Positions 1-10,996 of a stretch of 64,000 nt of DNA are shown here, piece by piece. How positions within the stretch are numbered: position 1 is the first letter of the stretch; every line of letters starts with the position of its first letter. The position numbers and the translations under genes were made by a program. Below the pieces are notes generated by a model. The model ran no database searches, was not told where the DNA came from, and worked only from the letters and a program-made list of their open reading frames with translations. The DNA comes from Periplaneta americana (taxonomy: Eukaryota > Arthropoda > Insecta > Blattodea > Blattidae): assembly GCF_040183065.1 (NCBI RefSeq), contig NC_091119.1, forward strand, positions 109,910,263 to 109,974,262. Reading direction: 5' to 3'.

Positions 1-543
1 TTTTCATGACATTGCAATTAAAGTTTTAAACATACTGAACCTCTCTCAGCGCCATACTCATTTAATTCAGCATTTATACAGATTTACTCTTTGTCTGTCA
101 TAAATATGGTGGTAGATGTTATTAAAACTATTAGCGCATGTTTTACCATAATTTTAGTATGCATTCGCAGACTGCCTCGCCTCCCTTAACAACAGCTGTA
201 GGAAGAGAGCCACGACCACAAAAGAACTGCAGTTGCCATGGCGATGCAGCAGAGGATCACTAGCAGGTGCGAAGCTGCGATGACGTCTTGAGCACTGGAT
301 AATCCATCTTCATCTCCAGCAAGTGTCTTCTGTGTGGACATCACACAATTCGTGTCCGTCTGTCTGTCTTTCTCCGTCCTCAGTCTGATTCTCTCTGTCT
401 GTTTCAGTTACTATTCCTATAGGAAACAGTACTACTGATGGAACTGACTACCCGGGATGTAAAGTGATCATTTTCTTAGCGCCTTTTGTCCACGGCCGTC
501 GAACGGTTATCAGATTCGTCGATAGATACAAGATGAGCGATTT
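1..543. other. No recognisable gene
   Basis: I see no coding frame, RNA gene or familiar repeat here. A pyrimidine-rich TCTGT patch lies near 350-410. Confidence 0.5.
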
Positions 544-556
544 CAAACTCGACCAA

Positions 557-794
557 AAATTTAAATTTAAATTATGGTTTATTTAGCGACGCTCGCAACT
601 GCAGAGGCTATATAAGCGTCGCCGGTGTGCCGGAATTTTGTCCCGCAGAAGTTCTTTTACATGCCAGTAAATCTACTGACATGAGCCTGTCGCATTTAAA
701 CACACTTAAATGCCACCGACTTCAGCCGGAATCGAACCCGCAATCTCGAGCACAGAAGGCCAGCGCTATACCAACTATGCTACCGAGGGCAACC
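557..794 (-). mobile_element. tRNA-derived SINE (family A), full length
   Basis: The tRNA-like head is at the right end (Pol III box B reads as GAATCGAACCC on the + strand near 731) and the body ends at the left in the shared 'TTTATTTAGCGACGCTCGCAAC' type tail. A perfect 13-bp target-site duplication, CAAACTCGACCAA, flanks it at 544-556 and 795-807. Five more copies of this family occur in the window. The open frame across it is only the SINE. Confidence 0.93.
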
Positions 795-835
795 CAAACT
801 CGACCAATGACGATGAATTTAACTGAGTGATTATA

Positions 836-1110
836 CAGGGTGAAAGAAAACCTATTACATTAATTCACAAAGGTAATAGATCAAGTCAATGCGAACAAGT
901 TTTGTCAAATAAGTTTTTTGGTACGTCCAGTAGTTTTGGGAATACGAAATGTAACGCGGTGCAACTCTCCTTGAGGTCATTACTCCGCAGTGAGGTTAAG
1001 TAACTGCAATCATCCACTCCGCAAGAGTTGCAAGAGGAGAATGTAAACAAAAACGTCTCATCAAATCATAGACGTTTCGATCAAATTACTGTACATTCGT
1101 AACATTTAAC
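836..1110. repeat. Possible solo mariner-type terminus
   Basis: TATACAGGGTGAAAGAAAACC has the TA plus CAGGGTG start seen in the mariner-like elements elsewhere in this window, but I find no partner end or transposase. This may be a one-ended remnant. Confidence 0.3.
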
Positions 1111-1127
1111 ACATTACTTACAACTTA

Positions 1128-1335
1128 CTTGCAAATGGCTTTTAAGGAACCCGCAGGTTCATTGCCGCCATCACATAAGCCCGCCATCGGTCCCTATTCT
1201 GTACAAGATTAATCCACTCTCTATCATCGTGTCCAGGGCTCCCTCAAATCCATTTTAATATTATCCTCCCATCTACGTCTCGGCCTCCCCAAAGGTCGTG
1301 CTATACGGGTCGCCCGTCTCCCTCCAAACCGTTTG
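1128..1335 (-). mobile_element. LINE 3' fragment (family L1a, antisense)
   Basis: Matches 1874-2160 and 13185-13590 through 'GGAACCCGCAGGTT', 'CATAAGCCCGCCATCGGTCC' and 'ACGTCTCGGCCTCCCCAAA'. Those copies encode, on the minus strand, the C-terminal tail of a non-LTR retrotransposon protein. This piece covers only the extreme 3' part and then diverges. Confidence 0.8.
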
Positions 1336-1822
1336 ATTCCTATGTGCCTAACTAATTTTGATGACCTGGTACTTTCGGCGGTTAGGATTTGAAAGCAAAC
1401 AACTCACTGTGGCTTACCATCCTATGAAATAAACCCACATTTAAGAAAAATACCGTTGTACAATCACTTATTTTTATTTTCTGATTCACCATATTGAGGC
1501 TGCTCACTCTGGTTTGTTATAAATTGTTCAATTAAATAAAAATATTTCACGTATTATTTTTACTGAGCTCATACTAAAAACTGAAACCTCAATCAGCACT
1601 GAAACTACACTCCTGAAAAACTGAATATAAGCACCAGCCGCAGCCTCAAAAATGATTATTTGTCTCCCATACCTTTTCTTTCATAACAGGCACTGATAAA
1701 CAGGACGTGTTCAGGTTTGAACTTGTCAAGACTTGTGCGGGCACACAACGGCGTGTACAAACATGTCGATTCAGACATGTCGCTATCAAGACAGCTACAC
1801 AGTTTGAGCTAGTCACTCATAA

Positions 1823-1873
<51 letters not shown>
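1823..1873. repeat. (TTA)n microsatellite
   Basis: About 16 uninterrupted TTA/ATT units abut the start of the next LINE piece. The leucine run translated from it is not a gene. Confidence 0.97.
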
Positions 1874-2156
1874 TGCTTACTTATTTACTTATGGGTTTTA
1901 AGGAACCCGCAGGTTAACTGCAGCCCTTACATAAGCCCGCCATCGGTCCCTATCCTGAGCAAGATTAATCAGTGTCTACCATCATATTATTCCACCTTCC
2001 TCAAATTCATTTTAATATTATCCTCTTATCTACGTCTCGGCCTCCCCAAAGGTTATTTTCCTTCAGGTCTCCCAAATAACACTGTATACGCATTTATGAA
2101 TTCATCCATACGTGCTACATGTCCTGTCCATCTCAAAGTCTGAATTTAATGCTCCT

Positions 2157-2160
<4 letters not shown>
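1874..2160 (-). mobile_element. LINE 3' fragment (family L1a), first part of a split copy
   Basis: Follows the order of the unbroken paralogue at 13185-13590 as far as 'TTTAATGCTCCTAATT' and then stops at a (CT)n run. The next bases of that paralogue resume at 2541, 2751 and 4377. One LINE copy has therefore been split by later insertions. Confidence 0.85.

Positions 2161-2198
<38 letters not shown>
2160..2198. repeat. (CT)n microsatellite
   Basis: Eighteen or so CT units at the point where the split LINE copy is interrupted. Confidence 0.95.
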
Positions 2199-2204
<6 letters not shown>

Positions 2205-2329
2205 TTTATACTCGCTTTAACATATCTGGTCATATCACGAGTTAATCTTCTGTGTGAAATCCGAAGGCCTGTGTACTATTGTTGAGACTGCTCCTATTAT
2301 TGTGAACTAGATAGCGACTGTATATGTAT

Positions 2330-2535
2330 TACTGATTTGTTATGAATATGACTTCTGTGATGAATGAGGCCTGTGATATTCTGGGATGTTGTGGCCCGAA
2401 TTTCCTGGCATTTGCCTTATGGTTGAGAGAAAACCCTGAAAAACCTCAACTAGGAAATTTAACCCGACCGGGAATCGAATCCAGGTCCTCTGCGTAAGAG
2501 ACCAGCATGCTGACCTCTTCACCACAGAGGTGGTC
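2330..2535 (-). mobile_element. tRNA-derived SINE (family B)
   Basis: The reverse complement begins with a tRNA-like head (GGTGAAGAGGTCAGCATGC, then box B GGATTCGATTCCC). It continues into 'GAGGTTTTTCAGGGTTTTCTC' and 'AAGGCAAATGCCAGGAAAT', a body shared with the copies at 8892-9150, 29390-29610 and 58395-58570. It lies inside the split LINE. Confidence 0.75.
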
Positions 2536-2554
2536 CACTACTAATTATGTTAGA

Positions 2555-2750
2555 AAAAAATTATGGTTTATTTAACGACGCTCGCAACTGTATAGGTTAT
2601 ATCAGCGTCGCCGGTGTGGCGGAACTTTGTCCCGCAGGAATTCTTTTATAAATCTACTGACATGAGCCTATCGCATTTAAGCAGACTTAAATGTCATCGA
2701 CTTGGGCAGGGATCGAACCCGCAACTTTGAGCACAGAAGGCCAGCGCTAT
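2555..2750 (-). mobile_element. SINE family A, 5'-truncated
   Basis: Same body as 557-794, but the head stops at 'CCAGCGCTAT', so the element is 5' truncated. An 11-bp target duplication ATTATGTTAGA lies at 2544-2554 and 2751-2761. It sits inside the LINE copy that resumes at 2751. Confidence 0.9.
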
Positions 2751-2798
2751 ATTATGTTAGATGAAGAATACAATGCGTGCAGTTCTGCGTTTTGTAAC

Positions 2799-4376
2799 CA
2801 CAGTCTAGTATATATAGTCACGAATCTCAATACTTAATAAATATGCATCCATAAATAGTTGCTAACCACCAGGATCGCTACTATCGCCTCATCACAGACC
2901 CTTTCCCTAGCAGAAGATAAAATGTATTGTACTTTCGATATCGTGTTCTTTTGAAAAAATTAACACCTTCCTTCCACTATTGAAACATGGAATACATAAG
3001 GTTTATATATTATTTTCATAAAGTATATATTATATTTTATAAACTCACCTTCCTGGATCTTTCGGAAGAAGGATAACTCTGACCTCTTTTTTCTTACAAT
3101 TTATAGCACTACAAACGTCTCCTTGTCCCATATTACTATGCAAATGATTGTATTTTTTAGCCATTTACAGTTATTACAAACCGATAACGAACATTTCACA
3201 GTTTACACAACTTTTCACAGCAATGTCTTTTCGACCTAGATCAGGCCTTAATGTATGTTCGGGTTTTCTATTTCAGTTTATGGAGCTCAGTGTAATATTA
3301 TAGGCATATTATAACTTTATTGCGTATAATTGCTAAGTTTTATTTAGTGTAATGTGTCCATAAGTTCTGTTTACTTCTTGTTGCATAATATGTTGCATAA
3401 ATAACTACAAAACTGTGTTATTTTAATGTGAAGAGAATTTTACATGTTAACATAGGCCTAATCTGCTCGCATCAACATTATGAGTTTAGAATTGAAGCTA
3501 TTTTGAAGTTTAATAAAAAAGAATTTATATTGTGATTTTAATTTAGCACATCTACCTTCCTTAATTTTAGACAAAACATTTACCATACCACTCGTAGTGT
3601 ACGTACGATTGTGTTACTTCGTCTCTTAGGTAGTAGATAAATACAATAATTCAGTACTCAATTGTAGTATTAAAATACAGACAAATTGAATATCCGGGGT
3701 GTCATACATGACATTATGCTTAATTATAATGTATAATTGCGAATTTAGGAATATAACTTAAGTTAAGTATAGTAAACATAACCTATAATTTCCATATGAA
3801 TGGCAGGGCATTGGAGACCACTAAAATTAAATAGAAAGGGGCAACTGGTACTGAAAACATAATCTATAATTTCAACTATCTAAATATCCGTGCGGTGCAA
3901 CTGAAAATATTGAAATGTGCATAAATGAATGTACAAGAATTTCGCAATATTTAATCGAAAGAAAGCCTGGTATTACACATACGAACAACATAATTTTCAC
4001 ACCAAAAATAATATTACACCTTAACTCGCAAGTGAATTATGTCTGAAGTGTCTCATAATCATTGTTTCAAATTATATTAATGCAATTACATTACATTTTA
4101 GAGAAATATATATTACTCTTTATGCATTCCAACTAATTTATATGGTTGAAACGCCGTCCTTCGTGATCGAGTTAAGCGAGTTACATGGTCTGCCTTACGA
4201 CCTCTATTAGATCACGATGGCAGTGGCACAGTCTATTGTTCCTAGCAATGAGTTAGAGTTCTAACTCGTTGGTTCCTAATGCTCAGAGCGCTCCAAGCGG
4301 CTAGCAACTATTGCGAGAAATGCAAAAAATCATCTCAAGCTTCGAGAATGCATATACTAGACTGTGATGTAACTTT
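2799..4376 (-). mobile_element. THAP-exon DNA transposon, internally decayed (possible P superfamily)
   Basis: Inverted ends of about 28 bp: left CACAGTCTAGTATATATAGT, right ..CATATACTAGACTGTG. The target duplication is TTGTAAC / ATGTAAC (2792-2798, 4377-4383). The insertion site is proved by the unbroken LINE paralogue near 13499, which reads straight through GTTGTGTAACTTTC. The outer ~105 bp left and ~160 bp right match the 240-bp element at 32427-32666, its internally deleted relative. The interior carries a minus-strand THAP-like exon but no recognisable catalytic domain. CA..TG ends and a THAP domain suggest the P superfamily; the 7-bp rather than 8-bp duplication leaves this open. Confidence 0.8.
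3049..3164 (-). pseudogene. THAP-like zinc-finger first exon
   Basis: Reading leftward from an ATG at 3164, a 38-codon frame ends at a good splice donor (GTGAGT, complement of 3043-3048). The peptide includes 'DVCSAINCKKKEVRVILLPK' then DPGR. This matches the start of a THAP domain: a C-x4-C pair in a 'C.aiNCk' setting, then a 'PKDP.R' box. Many THAP genes split the domain after this box. No acceptor exon is recognisable in the 250 bp left before the element's end, so the rest of the gene is probably deleted. THAP domains bind DNA in P, Kolobok and related transposases. A chance frame is possible, but the motif and splice site together argue against it. Confidence 0.55.
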
Positions 4377-4495
4377 CTCCATTCTGCTTTAACTTCATCC
4401 CTCTAAGAACTTTATTCTCACATACCCTTAACCTCTGTTCTCTCAAAGTGAGAGTCCATGTTTCACAGCCATACAGAACAACCAATAATATAACT
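4377..4495 (-). mobile_element. LINE 3' fragment (family L1a), last part of split copy
   Basis: Continues the LINE after the transposon: 'ACTTCATCCCTCTAAGAAC', 'CACCCTTAACCTCTGTT' style bases, then 'GAGAGTCCATGTTTCACAGC' as in 43655-43800. Confidence 0.8.
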
Positions 4496-4518
4496 GATAA
4501 TGATAATTATGATGATGA

Positions 4519-4557
4519 TTATTATTATATTATTATTATTATTATTATTACTACTAT

Positions 4558-4603
<46 letters not shown>
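4519..4603. repeat. (TTA)n-(CTA)n compound microsatellite
   Basis: ATT units run into about 15 ACT units. The poly-Ile/Thr frame over it is low complexity. Confidence 0.97.
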
Positions 4604-5287
4604 GTTTGCAAGGATAGCGAAGTATTAATTTTGTTTTATGTTTCGGGAGATAGCGCGAATAAAAAGTTTGAGAAACACCGGTGTAGAGCATTTGTTTCAA
4701 AAGTGGATAGAACGTTATAAGAAGTGTATCTTTTCCAAGGAATATAACGTCTGAAAAGAAAAGTCCAACAAGATCTTATTCAAAAGAATAAACTGAGGCC
4801 ACGAGTCTTTCAACGGGATACTGAATTTGATAGCTTATGTGCCTCTAAAGATAGAACAGAGAATTTTAGAGCAAATTTTATTTTGAGTTAATCCTTTAGC
4901 TACAGTCAAAGTGATTAGCTATCTTGATCCTGGTGACCCGTGTACCTTCTTGTCGTTGCCATCAAGAGATCAAGAATTCTTGGCTGGATAAATGTATATC
5001 TATCAATATTTTCAAGAAAAAAATGAATATTTTTTAAGAACAAGTCATGGTAAAAATTAGTCAGAAAATATCTGTAACCGTGTACCTTCCTTTGTCATTA
5101 TAATTTTAATTCAAGGGACAAGAATGACGGAGAAAATTTAATCATTATAAAAAATTGTTCCAAGTGAGAAGTCCTCAGTTGAATTACGTTTAAGACAAAT
5201 CCCAAGCAAATGGCTGATCAATACCAGCTTGAGCTCCAGCGCCAATTATGTTTCTGACACAATATTCACTTTAAATTATATTAGGTG
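4604..5287. other. No recognisable gene
   Basis: Unique-looking AT-rich sequence without a convincing reading frame or repeat. Confidence 0.5.
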
Positions 5288-5473
5288 TATAGGTAATTCG
5301 TTATCTCGTGCAACCTACCTGCGCGGCAGAAGAAGAAAGTGGGCTGAGAAGTTTCCCTCCCTCGCTACGCTTCCATTTGTATTTACGGAGCTCTCTTAAC
5401 TCATCATAAGATTCTTCCCATAGGCTAAGGCGCACGCAAGCATTTGGTTTCACGAGATAACGAATAGCCTATA
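5288..5473. mobile_element. Short MITE with inverted ends
   Basis: Left TATAGGTAATTCGTTATCTC and right GAGATAACGAATAGCCTATA are inverted with two mismatches over about 22 bp. The 140-bp interior is GC-richer than its surroundings and non-coding. The superfamily is not clear. Confidence 0.7.
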
Positions 5474-6330
5474 ACTTATTTTTAATTTTTATTACGATTT
5501 CATGTAAACTGCTCCTCACTATCTCACCAATGAAAGCATCTGATGTGTTTCATCGCTGGAGCTTATGCACTATTGTTGAGACGGAAGACAGGCTGTGTTT
5601 GTGTGATTAGGCAGTGTGAGGTGGCTGGAGTCTAGTGCAGACCAATCGCTCAACATAATATGCGCTAATTGTGTTGCCGTCAAGACTTGAAATATCTAAA
5701 CAATGGACACACATTTGCCCTCTGGTGGCTGTTTAATAAGGCCGCTCCAGTTACGCCGTGTTTAAACACAATACAATATTGATTGCAATGCGATACTCAA
5801 ATATTGTACAGGCTTCAAACTGGCCGCTTTTTGAACCCCCTCAGGTGAGATTTTAGTGACGATAGCTATAGGCAAGACTGACCATTACGGAACAATTAAA
5901 ACGTGTCCACAGGTCATTGTTGTCACCTTGAAAGGGAATGACCCTCATTTGTTTTCTTTGCACATGTTTTATCTATAGCAGAAAACGAAATAAAATTAAG
6001 AAATCATGTTCAAAGAATGAATGACATTTAATGTTTAATTGATTAATTTCATCACATTCGCATATAATACTTCTAAACTAACTACTTTTTAATTAGAGAC
6101 ACACTGGCGTTGTACACTTTGCCATTTTAACAATTTTTCTACTCTTATGTCTGAAGATGATAAGACATATTTTCAGACATTTTGAAGAAAAGAAAAATAA
6201 TATGAATAAAACGATCATTATAATGTATAAAATTGAATAAAATACGTTATATCTTTAATCTTGCCGCAAAATAAAAGAACTCTTTTCTTTTACTTCCTTA
6301 TTAAGGTTACTGCCTAGGATAATTTTCTGG
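5474..6330. other. No recognisable gene
   Basis: No coding or repeat signal that I can support. Confidence 0.5.

Positions 6331-6333
<3 letters not shown>

Positions 6334-6364
<31 letters not shown>
6334..6364. repeat. (TA)n microsatellite
   Basis: About 15 TA units, directly before the retroposon-like repeat at 6375. Confidence 0.95.
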
Positions 6365-6368
<4 letters not shown>

Positions 6369-6374
6369 CATCAG

Positions 6375-6615
6375 GCAGTACATCTTACTTGACGATATGT
6401 GTCAGAGGAAGAACAACTGTTTGTATACATCTGAAGTCTGATTAGTGTAATAATTATGTTACTAGTCAGCGATGTATGCAATGGAGGGGGAAAGGAACTG
6501 GTCACCCTACCCCATTATCTTCTGGCTTAGTTGCCTCATGAAAGATACTTTATCGGTGTCACTTATGAGGATCAAACCTGTCTTCGAACTTCGAAAGTTG
6601 ATAAACAACAACCTA
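6375..6615 (+). repeat. Dispersed retroposon-like repeat with AAC tail
   Basis: Shares long stretches with 55880-56105: 'GGCAGTACATCT', 'GTCAGAGGAAGAACAA', 'GCGATGTATGCAATGGAGGG', and an end running into AACAACAAC. Two direct copies with a simple-repeat tail look like a SINE or a LINE 3' end, but I see no Pol III boxes. The 100-residue frame over it is not conserved between the copies. Confidence 0.65.
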
Positions 6616-8030
6616 GGACAGTCATGTCAATTGATGCCCATAGGAGCAAGGGCGCGCTTTAGAGTTCAGGAGAGCCTGAGCGCTTTACAGAGGAAAGGAA
6701 AGAGACATCCGAAAGAGGTAGTATATGCCGCTTGGTCGAGCTATATTCAGGGATGGCCAGCACTGATTCAATAGATGAAGGGAAGAGAACTTATTATAAC
6801 TGTATCCATGTTAATTTTTAGATTTGTCTGAGAAGTATACGTGCATTATAAGAATGTTAGTTTTAATTTTAATGTTCAGTTTTCACAAGTTTTATTTTTT
6901 TGTTCAAAAGAAATATTTTCTCAACTTTTTTTTTAGAAAAGTGAAATTTTCAGATATAGGCCTATTTATTTAGTAGCCTTACAGAATGTTTTCTTAAATC
7001 TAATATACCGTAAATACGTATTACTGAAGATAGTGTATTGAAAATTTTTAAAATATTTGCATAGAAATTGTTTGTAAGAAGATGAATTAACAAAGCAACT
7101 ACTGTTACATTATATGCAAAAGATACGTCCCCATGTGTTGTAAAAATGTCAGCTTCAGTAGATTTCGAGAAAATTATTTTATATTCTGATGATAGGAAGT
7201 TGCTCACAAATATCACCTTAAAAGCATAATGCGATAAGAGTTTTCTTATGGAATATTAGTTACACTTAAAACATATATAGTATCTAGGTAACTTTGCTTT
7301 GTACTGCTACATTGTTTTGATTAGTTTATTGATTACTTTTATAAGACTAAAGGTACCATCAATATCAGTTCCAACTTATCATGTCATACTCAATCTCTTT
7401 TTTTGGAATATCACTTTCATTATGAATGATGTGTTTCATCCATTTAGTACAATATATTGTACTACTATGGAATTTATGTGAATCTTCCTTCTTAACTCTT
7501 TAGTGTGTTATTAACATTTATAACATAACTGCAATATTAAGAAATTGGTATTAGTACTTTTGTTTTACAGACAATATAGGTAATATCAAACAGAAAGAAG
7601 CCATATAAAAATAATGACATAAATTTTCACGTTCCGTCTGAAATTTCTGCACCACTGTTTTCTCAATCCAACAGACTGCTTATTCATATACATAACCCTT
7701 CCTCTTTCCATACTTAGCGCTTGATGCCCGCGCACGACGTCAAGGTCAGAAAAATGCGCTTGCTTTGACATCTTTGACCTAGGATATGCGAACTATATAA
7801 AGAAAATATTTTCGTAATATAACTGAAACTTACAATTTGTGAATGAAATGAAATGCTTTCATGTTTTGGAACGAAGTAAATGCTTCCGATTTCTTGTGTT
7901 TCTTAAGTTATTTTCAAGAAAATAAACTGATTATAAATAGTATTTTTTTTATTTTAGTAAAGAATATTATTTTGTCTCATAGTGCTGAAGTAACAATTCC
8001 GATATTGCATTTTCTTAAAGGTCTGAGATA
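6616..8030. other. No recognisable gene
   Basis: AT-rich sequence with only short chance frames. CTATATAAAG at 7793-7802 looks like a TATA element, but no gene follows. Confidence 0.45.
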
Positions 8031-8032
8031 TA

Positions 8033-8624
8033 CTGGGTGTTCAGTTCAAAATGTGTCTTGGCTCGCTGTATGCCGTCATGTGGAGAGCTGATGAGCCTAG
8101 AGAATTCAATCTTCCTACACTTCCGCAGCTCAGGTGTATAATCTAAGAGGCAGAGAAGTTGGCTAGCAAGTACGGCGTTCATTCTGAAGAGTACGTGCCG
8201 ATACGTACGGTAACGCCGGTAGTGGCAGGAATGTGAACTGTTTGGAAATACGTACTGTCGGGATATGGGGAGAGGGTTAAGACGATTACTTACGTATTTG
8301 TTGACATTAACTTCGACGGTCAACATGGACACGGAGCATTTGATTTGTGTTGTGGAATGTTGCCGTACGCAACCGATGATAACAAATACCCTGCGTACGA
8401 CTTGCCGGCGCAAATACAGTTCGAAAGAGGTTATGGTAGCACACAGACCGTACAGACCGCCATCTGTTGCTACGACGTTCAAGTTATACCGTACACGTTC
8501 TCAAGTTCAGAATGAAGAACGCCTTAAATAATAGGCAACTTCTCTAACATATAAACTGAAACTCGCTTCAAATCGGTGACCCAACAACAGTGACGTCATG
8601 ACACACTTTGAAATGAACACCCAG
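8033..8624. mobile_element. MITE, 592 bp, TA target duplication
   Basis: CTGGGTGTTCAGTTCAAAAT at the left is mirrored by ..CTTTGAAATGAACACCCAG at the right (about 25 bp, few mismatches), with TA on both sides. The interior is GC-richer than the flanks. The end sequence and TA target suggest a Tc1/mariner-related MITE. Antisense and sense frames of 155 and 88 codons run across it; neither resembles a known protein, and the longer one crosses the element's end. Confidence 0.8.
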
Positions 8625-8891
8625 TAGAGGTGCTTACCGGGTAGAACATGGAGAATCCCTAAGTATTTCAGACAAAATATGCTTTTTGTGCACCAGTGAT
8701 GAATGCGTTACGCGCCGATTGTGACGCTCGTCATATCACACATTCTCTTCTAGCCATCAAAACCGTATACCATGCCTGTGGTGGTGGCCTACCTTACCTC
8801 ACAGATCTACATGAGTCTTCATGTCTTCCTCAGACAAGCGAGAACCTAGGGATTCCGGTACTTTTTATGTAGATCTATGAGTTGTATTGAA

Positions 8892-9150
8892 TTAATCACC
8901 ACCAATCTTAGGACAAACACCCACCATGACGTCACGCAGACATAAATGGTGCCTTATTTTGGAGACAGAAATGAAAATAAAATGGGAATTACGAAGATAT
9001 TTGTAGGATGCCAAGAAAAAATTTAAGAACCCCGAGAAAACCCTCAGAATCTTGGCTTTATCCATCACAACTCCATCAAATGCGCGATTTGAACTGGGAT
9101 CCAATCTCGTCGTAAGCCAACGCTCTGCCAACTGAGCTACCAAGGCAGCT
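8892..9150 (-). mobile_element. tRNA-derived SINE (family B), good head
   Basis: The reverse complement starts near 9150 with a canonical box A (TAGCTCAGTTGGCAGAGCG, complement of 9121-9139) and a box B-like AGTTCAAATC. It then runs into 'GAGGGTTTTCTCGGGG' before an A-rich stretch. The head would fold like a tRNA at first sight, but the attached SINE body and its degeneration argue against a working tRNA gene. Confidence 0.8.
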
Positions 9151-10645
9151 AAATCTCACGCTGTATTACCAGCAAATTGTTAATTATAATGGACTGTTTC
9201 ATACACTCAGGTACTGCACTACATGAGAAAGTATGCGCAAATTTTTTGCATCAATTTATTTCACTAGGTGTTTTGGAAATGAAAGAAATCAACTTTTACA
9301 AATGTTGGGGAAATACGAAATAGCGATAATAATCATTTTTGTTGGCTAATTCTTGTTTTGAAGACATAAAAAATAAGTAAATTATTCAATTTCTCACTAG
9401 TTGAAGCTGTAAATCAGTCACTTCCAACTCATTGCTCCGTGACGTCATAGCGAGCTTCTCCTCGTTCTCCATAGCAGTCCAGATAGACTCTCGGGGCAGA
9501 CAGCAACGCCAGACCCTATCGAAGCAGTGGTGTATGGCACACCAGTTTAACTTAGCGTTTACAGTACCTAATAATAATATATTAATACCTTAAGAACTAG
9601 ATAGGTACACGCTACTATACTTAAATAATTTTGGTATCTGTCTGATATATTTAATGTATTCCAAGTTCATGTGGACTTATTTTTAGACTAAACTAATAGT
9701 TCTGGGCGGCTTGGCCTTTTATTGAAAACCCTTTGTGTCAACCCAAGCTAAATGCAGTTATTTAGTAGGTAGGCATATTTTAATTACGTAGAAAGTCACC
9801 TGATATAATCTAGATATCAGAACTACATGTCTTTAAATAATTTTATATCTTATTTTCTATTTTGAAGATATAAATGAAAATGCAAATAATTGCACCAACC
9901 CTGAAATTTCTGCAAAATGTTCCAAAATAACTATTTCTGTTGGACGTGAAGTTGATTTATCAGCTCACAATCCTAGGAAATTAAAAAACGGCATGTAGAC
10001 CTACAAAGTAAAGTAGCTATCCTCATTTTCATATGTAGGAGAGAACGGTCGTGATTCTCAGCTTGCGGGTGGAAATAGCGACCAATTAAAAATGTATGTG
10101 ATATGTTTTCAACTACCGTAACGATTTAGCACACATCGTGAAAATTCAAGTGGAGTTAAGGGATTGTAGCAAGAAAGGAATGTGATACCCAAAGGAACTG
10201 AAAACGGTGGCTCTGACGATGTTTATAAGTCCCAATGTTTATAAGTTTATGCAGTACTACAATTGTCTACAACGTGCTTAAGACAAATGACAGAAAAATA
10301 GCAGTACTCTCCTGCCCCAAATGAATTTATATTTTCCGGTGTAAAGTTGAAAGTGAGTAATTTAAGTGAGATAGAGAAATATTGCCTTAATTTCAGATGA
10401 AATGTCATTTTTTACTTCATATCAAATGATGAAATAGTAGGATTACGTAATACAAGTACTGTACAACGAAATGTGTAATCTATGTTTGGCATGAACTGGT
10501 AGGTCTACAATGTAGATTCTGCATATTTGTAGTTGTTTCATTAATGAATGGGAACTTTAGAAAAATTAGACAAAAGGCATTGCCAGTTTAAGTGTGGTAT
10601 TCCTTGCAAACCGTATATAATATGTAAATATAACTAGTATCATTA
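9151..10645. other. No recognisable gene
   Basis: I found no supportable gene. A GC-richer island near 9430-9550 (TGACGTCATAGCG, a CRE-like palindrome) is the only compositional feature. Confidence 0.45.
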
Positions 10646-10647
10646 TT

Positions 10648-10711
10648 ACGTTCTTGTTACTACTACTGCTACTACTGCTACTACTACTACTACTACTACT
10701 ACTACTAATAG

Positions 10712-10756
<45 letters not shown>

Positions 10757-10766
10757 CACTACTGCT
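10648..10766. repeat. (CTA)n microsatellite
   Basis: About 115 bp of TAC/CTA units with a few GCT interruptions. The poly-leucine frame is an artefact. Confidence 0.97.
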
Positions 10767-10860
10767 GTATTTTTCTATTATGTATAAGTCTAATTCTGTA
10801 CCTAAAACTTTTTCATTTTTATATTTCTCTGTACGAGTATTACTGGTATGTATAGCAGGC

Positions 10861-10996
<136 letters not shown>

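Noticed and set aside
8015-8482. 155-codon minus-strand frame
   Set aside because: Crosses the end of a MITE and shows no protein-family resemblance. Reported only as a finding to exclude.
9060-9150. tRNA-like sequence with canonical box A and box B on the minus strand
   Set aside because: It is the head of a SINE (body and A-rich region attached), with mismatched stems as far as I can fold it by eye. Not called as a tRNA gene; the same applies to the heads at 21111-21160 and 2480-2530.
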